Part shown: one piece after another, positions 1 through 5,638 of the stretch | Layout of the letters: each line of letters starts with the position of its first letter | How positions within the stretch are numbered: position 1 is the stretch's first letter | Position numbers and translations under genes: made by a program | Source: JAJVID01 sp036565725 | Lineage (GTDB): Bacteria; Acidobacteriota; Blastocatellia; RBC074 | DNA: 18,959 nucleotides | NCBI GenBank assembly: GCA_036565725.1 | Contig: DATCXQ010000395.1 | Span: 1 to 18,959 of the forward strand | Direction of reading: 5' to 3' | Notes under the pieces: model-generated | Seen by the model: only the letters and a program-made list of their open reading frames with translations | What the model was told of the DNA's origin: nothing | The model's database searches: none

Positions 1-1
1 C

Positions 2-970
2 GGCTGCCAGTTGCAGCACCTCGATTATCCCGCGCAGCTCGAAGCGAAGGTCGCTTTCGTGCGCGAGTCCCTGCGGCGCATCGGCGGCATCGAATGGGAC
101 GCTGAGATCGGCAGGCGCTCAGGCCCCGAGTTTGGCTACCGCTCGCGCGCCGAAATAAAAGTCGCGCGCGACGAAGACGGGCGCGCGCGCATCGGTTACT
201 TCCGCGCGGGGTCGCACGAGGTCTGTGAGATCGAAAGCTGCCCGATCCTGTCGCCCGCCGCCAACCGCGAATTGCAGCGGCTCCACGCCGAAAGTTCACT
301 CATTCCCAACGACGCGACGCGCGTCTACCTGACGGTCGGCGACGACGAGGTGATCGTCACTCCGGCCAACGGCGAAGACGGGCGCGCCGCCGAATTCGAT
401 TCGATGGGCACGGCGCACCAGCGCATCGCAGGGATCAATTACGGCTTCGGCGTGCGGTCGTTCTTCCAGGGCAATCGCCTCCTGGTCGAAGAGCTGATCA
501 ACGAGGCCCTCGGGGACGCCGCAGGAGAATTCGCAGTTGATCTTTACGCCGGGGTCGGCCTCTTCTCGTTGCAGTTGGCGAAAACCTTCAAGCAGGTATG
601 CGCGGTCGAGGGGAACAAGACGGCGGCCAATCACGGCTTCGAAAACGTGAAGATCAACGGATTGAACAACGTGCGATACGAACCGATCTCGGTCGAAGCA
701 TGGCTGAAATACAAATCGGCTGAAGCGCCCCGCCCCGACTTCGTATTGCTCGATCCGCCTCGCGCGGGCGCGGGAGTTCAGGTCATCGAACGGTTGGCGG
801 CGATGGCGCCGCCCGCGGTGACTTATGTCTCATGCGACCCGGCGACGCTGGCGCGCGACCTGCGATCTTTGATTGATTACGGCTACAAGATTGATTCAAT
901 CACCGCGCTCGACATGTTCCCGCAGACTTTCCATGTTGAGACAGTCGTCCGATTGCGGATTGCGGATTGA
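2..970 (+). CDS. RNA (uracil-C5)-methyltransferase, RlmD/RumA type, 5'-truncated by window edge
   Basis: The reading frame is open from base 2, so the true start lies upstream of the window. The first codons read GCQLQH, the end of the CGGCQ iron-sulfur motif typical of RlmD/RumA enzymes, so the TRAM domain and first cluster cysteines are missing only because of the edge. The SAM-binding motif DLYAGVGLF lies near bases 539-565. A DPPRAG motif follows, and then the catalytic cysteine in YVSCDPATLARD (Cys codon 833-835). Such enzymes methylate C5 of uridines in 23S rRNA or tRNA in the cytoplasm; which target this one uses cannot be told. The last codons, encoding RIAD, and the TGA stop are made of heptamer repeat sequence shared with the intergenic region. 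The family assignment is secure; RlmD versus another TrmA-family member is not. Confidence 0.93.
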   Translation, partial: GCQLQHLDYPAQLEAKVAFVRESLRRIGGIEWDAEIGRRSGPEFGYRSRAEIKVARDEDGRARIGYFRAGSHEVCEIESCPILSPAANRELQRLHAESSLIPNDATRVYLTVGDDEVIVTPANGEDGRAAEFDSMGTAHQRIAGINYGFGVRSFFQGNRLLVEELINEALGDAAGEFAVDLYAGVGLFSLQLAKTFKQVCAVEGNKTAANHGFENVKINGLNNVRYEPISVEAWLKYKSAEAPRPDFVLLDPPRAGAGVQVIERLAAMAPPAVTYVSCDPATLARDLRSLIDYGYKIDSITALDMFPQTFHVETVVRLRIAD

Positions 971-1124
971 AGACAGTTGACGAGTGTGATTCCATTGCGG
1001 ATTGAAGACAGTTGACGAGTGTGATTCCATTCCGTTTAATGGTTTGAGATGTCATCGCCCTGTAGACGCCAAGTATGATTGGTCATGTTGCAATCCGCAA
1101 TCCGCAATCCGCAATCCGCAATCC
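951..1124. repeat. Heptamer repeat (CAATCCG) in inverted orientation at two convergent gene ends
   Basis: The right block, 1091-1124, is almost five tandem copies of CAATCCG. The left block, 951-968, is the reverse complement (CGGATTG register) and ends the methyltransferase gene. The two blocks can pair over at least 18 bases with a loop of about 120 bases. Further degenerate copies (CAATCCT, CAATCGT) at 1133-1146 contain the stop codon of the minus-strand gene. A role as a bidirectional transcript end is inferred. Confidence 0.85.
962..1031. repeat. Perfect 35-bp tandem duplication over the methyltransferase stop codon
   Basis: Bases 962-996 and 997-1031 are identical. The unit begins GCGGATTGAAGACAGTTGAC. 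The first copy contains the TGA stop codon (968-970). The second copy carries the same bases but is noncoding. A recent duplication by slippage is the simplest reading. Confidence 0.95.
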
Positions 1125-1131
1125 TCGGTAT

Positions 1132-2514
1132 TCAATCCTCAATCGTGTGAACGGCCAGCAGAGTGAGTTTCGTCGCGACGTTGTTCTCAACCTCGGCTTT
1201 CAGCAGTATCTGGTAAGAATGAGGAAGTCCGTTCGGCCCCGCCAGACGCAGCAGGCGTTGATTGATCTCATTTAGATAGATTTTGTTGGTTATCATCTCG
1301 GCGGCGGCGCCCGTGCCCACGCCTCGAAGACCTTCAAGAGCCATGATCGTGTTTTTGTTCTGAACTGAAGGCTTGACGGTGATCAGAGCGTAATCCTCCA
1401 CAATCTGCCCGGTCCGCTCGTCGAATTTCGTTCGATACTCAGGCTCTTCCCCGGGCTGCGGCTCAGGGTTTGCGATCGATATTTGCGAGGTGAAATAGAA
1501 GTCCTCTTTGACGGGCATCTTCCCCGCCCATGCGTTGGACCACCTTCCGCCCAGCATGATCAGATTGCGATCCTTCAGGTCCTCGCCTGTAAGATTTCGG
1601 CTCTGTTTCAAACTGATTCCCAGGTTGCGACTGCGAAAAAGGCTTGTGATGAGGTGCGCGCCGATCGCTTCGCCGATTCCGGTGTGAGAGACCGGCGACA
1701 AATAAAGTTTCGGCGGGGCGAGGTATTCCGGCTCGTTCTGTCCAGTCTGCTTGAGCAGGTTGAACAGATCCTTAGATCCCTCTTTGGACAAATCAATAGA
1801 GTTTTTGCGCAGAACATCAGGGTCAGCCTTATTGACCAGAACATAGACGGGTGGATTGCTCAGCACCTGAATGGTCGGGTCCTGGCTCTTGAAGAACGGC
1901 CCCCAGACCGTGTCGTAGACATCCTGCTCCACCGCTAAACTCGGCGCTTGATTCTTCCGCCAGATGTAGAAGGCCAGGACTATTATAACGACAGCGGCCA
2001 GCGCGCCGATCGCCCATGTCAATCGTCCTCTCCTGCCCTCGTTATCCAATTGCGCGCGCTGCGGACTTCGATCCTGAATCGCGGCGAGCGCGTGCGCGCC
2101 CGCCTGGTGCGTTTCGATCTCAGCCGAGACGTCAGAAGCCAGTTTGAAGACAGGCTCATAACTCCCTATCGGAATCTCCAGGCGAACTTCATCGTTCCTG
2201 CCCTCGTGCAGATAATATTGCTCCAGCCTTTTGCGGACGTCGTGGGCGGCGACGCGGACGACCGGGTCCTCAGCGGGGCTATAGCGATCGTTGCGCTCAT
2301 ACACTTCAAGACCGATCAGATGCTCGTTAATCTCCTTGGCTCTGCCCGCCAGGTGATAATCGCAGATCAATTGCACGAACTTCCGCTTCTTTGGCGCCTG
2401 GGAAAAATGCCTGCTGTTCAGTATTCTATCCAGCGCCCGCCTGATTTCCTCAGGAGAGATGGGAACGCTAATATCTGGCGAGGTCTGATGTTCAGTAATA
2501 AATCTATGCTCCAT
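1132..2514 (-). CDS. Single-pass membrane protein with N-terminal winged-helix-like domain
   Basis: This 460-residue protein has three parts. Residues 20-125 form a winged-helix-like regulator domain of a kind I associate with large acidobacterial families (IRRALDRIL, LIGLEVYERNDRYSPAEDPVVRV, ending IPIGSYEPVF). One membrane helix lies at about 166-185. The 270-residue C-terminal part contains DRNLIMLGG (about 316-323) and a segment around KPSVQNKNTIMALEG. If the N-terminus is cytoplasmic, the C-terminal part is outside the membrane, giving a ToxR-like one-component sensor; this is inference from architecture. The ATG at 2514 is preceded by a strong AAGGAGG about six bases upstream. The gene is divergent from the hexosaminidase and could regulate it or itself. 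Ligand and targets are unknown. DNA binding is likely but unproven. Confidence 0.82.
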   Translation of the reverse strand: MEHRFITEHQTSPDISVPISPEEIRRALDRILNSRHFSQAPKKRKFVQLICDYHLAGRAKEINEHLIGLEVYERNDRYSPAEDPVVRVAAHDVRKRLEQYYLHEGRNDEVRLEIPIGSYEPVFKLASDVSAEIETHQAGAHALAAIQDRSPQRAQLDNEGRRGRLTWAIGALAAVVIIVLAFYIWRKNQAPSLAVEQDVYDTVWGPFFKSQDPTIQVLSNPPVYVLVNKADPDVLRKNSIDLSKEGSKDLFNLLKQTGQNEPEYLAPPKLYLSPVSHTGIGEAIGAHLITSLFRSRNLGISLKQSRNLTGEDLKDRNLIMLGGRWSNAWAGKMPVKEDFYFTSQISIANPEPQPGEEPEYRTKFDERTGQIVEDYALITVKPSVQNKNTIMALEGLRGVGTGAAAEMITNKIYLNEINQRLLRLAGPNGLPHSYQILLKAEVENNVATKLTLLAVHTIED

Positions 2515-2537
2515 AGAGCCTCCTTAGGAAAATCCCT

Positions 2538-2618
2538 GGGAGCGAGGGCATCCTTGCCTGCATTCTTCGGTCAGTCTGCCTTTACCGGAAGCCCGAAGGC
2601 AAGGATGCCTGCGCTCCC
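2538..2618. repeat. Imperfect 22-bp inverted repeat, dispersed-repeat type
   Basis: The arms at 2538-2559 and 2597-2618 match at 20 of 22 positions, with a 37-base loop. The left arm starts GGGAGCGAGGGCATCC; the right arm reads AGGCAAGGATGCCTGC and ends in GCTCCC. It lies just upstream of the regulator start codon and would be in its 5' leader if transcription starts further upstream. It resembles dispersed palindromic intergenic repeats; copy number elsewhere cannot be judged here. Confidence 0.8.
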
Positions 2619-2700
2619 GGAAGCTTAGACCTCATGCTCTTCTTACAAAAACGAAGAGAAGTTTCGCGTCACGCGTAATTAGAGCGCCGAATTTTGGGAT

Positions 2701-2727
2701 GTTAAGTGTTAAGTCAACATGTTAAGT
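2701..2727. promoter_or_regulatory. Three GTTAAGT heptamers, possible operator
   Basis: GTTAAGT occurs at 2701-2707, 2708-2714 and 2721-2727. The first two are directly tandem. The third follows after six bases that include part of the palindrome AACATGTT. The cluster sits between the divergent regulator and hexosaminidase genes, where an operator would be expected. Binding by the winged-helix protein is speculation. A simple-repeat relic is the alternative. Confidence 0.35.
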
Positions 2728-2981
2728 AACAGAAAACGGACTTGGCGGCGCATAACCGAAAGAGTAGAAAATAAATGTATTTCGGTCAGGGAAGTATTTC
2801 CTGAACCTAAAACTTGAAACCTATGTCCTGCCACTCTATCTTTCCTTCAAACCGTCGCCTAATCAAGCCACGAAGGAAAAAATTTATTGGCGGCCGACCG
2901 ATCATTAAGTTTTAGGCAAACAGCGAAGAGCCCTGGCCTACTGGATAAACCAACAACTTTTCAGTCTGGCTTTGTTTGAAT

Positions 2982-5099
2982 ATGAAGACTCTATTTCACG
3001 CGTTTTCCATTTTGATTTTAACCACCTGGCCGGCGTCGAGAGCCGACGCGCAGGAGCGTCGTCATAACCTGATGCCGACGCCCGCCGAGGTACACTTTCA
3101 ATCCGGGAAACTGGCAGTAGGGGCGTCGTTCTCGGTGGCCGTCAGCGGCCACAATGACCGGCGGATGGAAGCGGGCATCGACCGCGCTATGCGGCGTTTG
3201 GAAGGGCGGATCGGGATGGAGTTGAGGCGCGGCCTTGCGACTGACTCCGCCGGCCCGACGCTCGTGATCGAATGCCGCGAGGCCGGCAGGTCCGTCCCGT
3301 CGCTCGACGAAGACGAGTCTTACTCGCTGGAAGTCACGAGCGGGAGGGCGGCGTTGAAAGCGCAGACCGTTGTCGGCGCGCTGCGTGGGCTGGAGACTTT
3401 GCTGCAATTGGTCGAAAGCGACCGCGACGGACACTACATCCCCTCGGTGAAGGTCGAGGACAAGCCGCGCTTCCGCTGGCGCGGACTGCTCTTCGATTCC
3501 AGCCGCCACTTTCAGCCCCTCGAAGTCATCAAGCGGAATCTGGACGGGATGGCTGCGGTCAAGCTCAACGTCTTTCACTGGCACCTGACCGACGATCAGG
3601 GCTTTCGCATCGAGAGCAAAAAATACCCGAAGCTGACCGGGAAGGGTTCAGACGGACTCTTCTACACGCAGGATCAGGCGCGCGAAATCATCGCCTACGC
3701 CGCCGAGCGAGGGATTCGCGTCGTGCCGGAATTCGACCTGCCCGGCCACGCGACGAGTTGGGTGGTCGGTCACCCGGAATTGGCCAGCGCCCCGGGTCCA
3801 TATCAGATCGAACGCCAGCCGGGCATCTTCGATCCGACGCTTGATCCGACTCGCGAAGAGGTCTACCAATTTCTGGACGCTTTCTTCGGCGAGATGGCGG
3901 CGCTCTTCCCCGACGAGTACATTCACATCGGCGGCGACGAGAACGAAGGCAAACAGTGGGATCGCAACCCGCAAATCCAGGCGTTCATGAAGGAGCGCTC
4001 GATAAAGAACAATCACTCGCTGCAAGCCTATTTCACAAAGCGGCTCGCGCGCATTCTTCAGAAATACAATAAGAAGGCGATGGGCTGGGAAGAGATCATG
4101 GCCGACGACCTGCCCAGAGAGGTCGTGATCCATTCATGGCGCGGGCCCGAGTCGCTGGCCGAGGCCGTGAAGAAAGGCTTCATCGGCCTCCTTTCGGCGG
4201 GCTACTACATCGACCTGAGCTACCCGGCGTCGAATCACTACCGCGTCGACCCGGTCGCGGCGGACAAAAATCTGAGCAGGCAGGAAGAGGCGCGCATCCT
4301 GGGCGGCGAGGCCACGATGTGGAGCGAATACGTCAGCCCGGAAACTATCGATTCGCGCATCTGGCCGCGCACGGCGGCTATAGCCGAGCGATTCTGGTCG
4401 CCGGGCTCGGTCGCCGACGTCGACGACATGTACCGGCGGCTGGCGGTCACGAGCGTGCGGCTCGAAGAGCTCGGACTGACGCACGAAAAAAATTACCGCT
4501 CGCTGCTGCGTCGCATGGCCGGCGGCAAAGAGATCGGACCTTTGGAGACGCTGGTCTCGGTGGTCGAGCCGGTCAAGCAATACAACCGAGGCAAACAGCG
4601 TCCGACGACTATGCTCTCGCCGCTGACAGGCTTCGTCGACGCGGCGAGGCCAGACAGCGAGGCGTCGCGCCAATTCGCCGCGCTGGTCGCCGGCTTCCTG
4701 GCCGACGCGCCGCGCTTTCAGACCAATCGGGAAGAGATGGAACGGGCGCTCGCCAAATGGCGCGACGCGCGGCCCGCGATTGAAGCGATAACCCGGCGCG
4801 CAGGACTGCGCGATGTTGAGCCTCTGGCCGCGGAGTTGTCCGATCTCGCTCAGGCCGGGTTGGAGGCGCTCGCCTGTCTGGTCGAATCGAAAGCCCCGGA
4901 CGGCCAGTGGGGTGAAGTCAAAATGGCGATACTTCAACAAGCGGCGAAGCCGAAACCTTCGGCGGTCGAATTCGCCATTCTGCCGAGCGTCAGGCAGTTG
5001 GTGATCGCCGCGATCGAGCTGCCACAACTACGCGGCCAACCGCCGCTCGAATGGCATAAGCGCGTCAAAACCCTGGCCGAAGTGGCTCGGCCCCAATGA
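2982..5099 (+). CDS. Secreted beta-N-acetylhexosaminidase, GH20
   Basis: This hydrolyses terminal beta-linked GlcNAc or GalNAc from chitin oligomers, glycans or peptidoglycan fragments. I chose the ATG at 2982; an in-frame TTG lies two codons earlier and no clear Shine-Dalgarno site is visible. The first 24 or so residues form a signal peptide ending near ADAQ. An N-terminal GH20b-like domain spans about 28-155. The TIM barrel starts at RFRWRGLLFDSSRHF and includes NVFHWHLTDDQGFRIE and PEFDLPGHA. The catalytic Asp-Glu pair is in HIGGDEN (codons 3936-3941). After about residue 500 there is a helical extension of roughly 200 residues, longer than a minimal GH20. Export is expected, to periplasm or outside. 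No transport or chitin genes are nearby, so the physiological substrate is open. Confidence 0.95.
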   Translation: MKTLFHAFSILILTTWPASRADAQERRHNLMPTPAEVHFQSGKLAVGASFSVAVSGHNDRRMEAGIDRAMRRLEGRIGMELRRGLATDSAGPTLVIECREAGRSVPSLDEDESYSLEVTSGRAALKAQTVVGALRGLETLLQLVESDRDGHYIPSVKVEDKPRFRWRGLLFDSSRHFQPLEVIKRNLDGMAAVKLNVFHWHLTDDQGFRIESKKYPKLTGKGSDGLFYTQDQAREIIAYAAERGIRVVPEFDLPGHATSWVVGHPELASAPGPYQIERQPGIFDPTLDPTREEVYQFLDAFFGEMAALFPDEYIHIGGDENEGKQWDRNPQIQAFMKERSIKNNHSLQAYFTKRLARILQKYNKKAMGWEEIMADDLPREVVIHSWRGPESLAEAVKKGFIGLLSAGYYIDLSYPASNHYRVDPVAADKNLSRQEEARILGGEATMWSEYVSPETIDSRIWPRTAAIAERFWSPGSVADVDDMYRRLAVTSVRLEELGLTHEKNYRSLLRRMAGGKEIGPLETLVSVVEPVKQYNRGKQRPTTMLSPLTGFVDAARPDSEASRQFAALVAGFLADAPRFQTNREEMERALAKWRDARPAIEAITRRAGLRDVEPLAAELSDLAQAGLEALACLVESKAPDGQWGEVKMAILQQAAKPKPSAVEFAILPSVRQLVIAAIELPQLRGQPPLEWHKRVKTLAEVARPQ

Positions 5100-5125
5100 C
5101 TGGCGCAAGAGAAAGAAAATTCTCC

Positions 5126-5238
5126 ATTTGTCATGTGAGATTTGAGATTGGTCATTGCCGGCAGGGCGGATCACATAATGCCCAATCAGTTTGGGGGGAT
5201 AGCTGGCGACGTCGAATCTCAAATCTCACATGACAAAT
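5126..5238. repeat. 24-bp perfect inverted repeat with 65-base spacer
   Basis: The arms at 5126-5149 and 5215-5238 are exact reverse complements. The left arm begins ATTTGTCATGTGAGATTTGA. The arms contain a short GAGATT(T) periodicity reminiscent of the heptamer repeats elsewhere in the window. It starts 27 bases after the hexosaminidase stop, so it could also stabilise that transcript's 3' end. A small nonautonomous element with these arms as termini is another possibility. Confidence 0.9.
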
Positions 5239-5355
5239 TGCACGTAGAGATAGATCAGGAGAATCAGGCTTTGCTGGGATGAATTTTACGATCGGCCCTG
5301 CGTCCAGTTTTGCATGGCGCAGGCTTTTCACACCGCCGCCTCCTCCTCGGAAAAT

Positions 5356-5420
5356 GGCGCCCCCGCGTCCTCGCGGGCAGGTCTTGTGGTGAAGCCTGCC
5401 CGCGAGGACGCGGGGGCGCC
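5356..5420. repeat. 26-bp perfect GC-rich hairpin, REP/MITE-like
   Basis: The arms at 5356-5381 and 5395-5420 pair perfectly around a 13-base loop. The stem begins GGCGCCCCCGCGTCCTCG. There is no T-tract on either side, so a canonical intrinsic terminator is unlikely. The abutting second hairpin (5421-5496) makes this look like a two-hairpin dispersed element. Confidence 0.9.
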
Positions 5421-5638
5421 GCCTGATTTTCATCCTTTCAGGGCGTCGCAACGCGACATGAAGGCTCCTCTGAGTATCAGCCATTGAAAAGCAGGCAAGA
5501 AGCGTTGTCTTCTGGAATGACAACAGCCAATTGATGTGACAATATCCAACGTGGCGCCTACCCAAGCAGTGTCCTTTCACACTTTTTGTGTTGCCGGCTT
5601 CTCCCTTCGTATTACGATGCCGGCGTGGGAGGGCGTAT

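Larger units (their letters stand above)
2515..2975. other. Divergent intergenic region, no gene seen
   Basis: This 461-base gap separates the membrane regulator (-) from the hexosaminidase (+). It holds the ribosome binding site of the regulator, a 22-bp inverted repeat (2538-2618) and three GTTAAGT heptamers (2701-2727). An 8-bp inverted repeat also occurs (2841-2848 with 2872-2879). Composition turns AT-richer from about 2640. Promoters for both genes must lie here, but I cannot place a convincing -35/-10 pair for either. Confidence 0.6.
5100..5638. other. 539-base intergenic region built of palindromic repeats, no gene seen
   Basis: Between the hexosaminidase and comEC there is no convincing gene. 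The stretch holds a 24-bp perfect inverted repeat (5126-5238) and a 26-bp perfect hairpin (5356-5420). A weaker hairpin (5421-5434 with 5483-5496, 11 of 14 paired) directly abuts the second. A possible sigma-70 promoter for comEC, TTGCCG (5591-5596) with TACGAT (5613-5618) and a 16-base spacer, is weak. Reading frames across this stretch are produced by the repeats and lack family resemblance. Confidence 0.6.

Noticed and set aside
1091..1124. CAATCCG array as a CRISPR
   Set aside because: Units are 7 bases, directly tandem and without spacers; no cas genes are present.
4134..5027. Long open frames antisense to the hexosaminidase and other genes
   Set aside because: They are rich in Arg, Ala and Gly, lack domains and mirror the codon bias of the real genes; the sense frames carry catalytic motifs.
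5591..5618. Confident sigma-70 promoter for comEC
   Set aside because: TTGCCG/TACGAT with a 16-base spacer is too weak to list on its own; mentioned only in the gap description.
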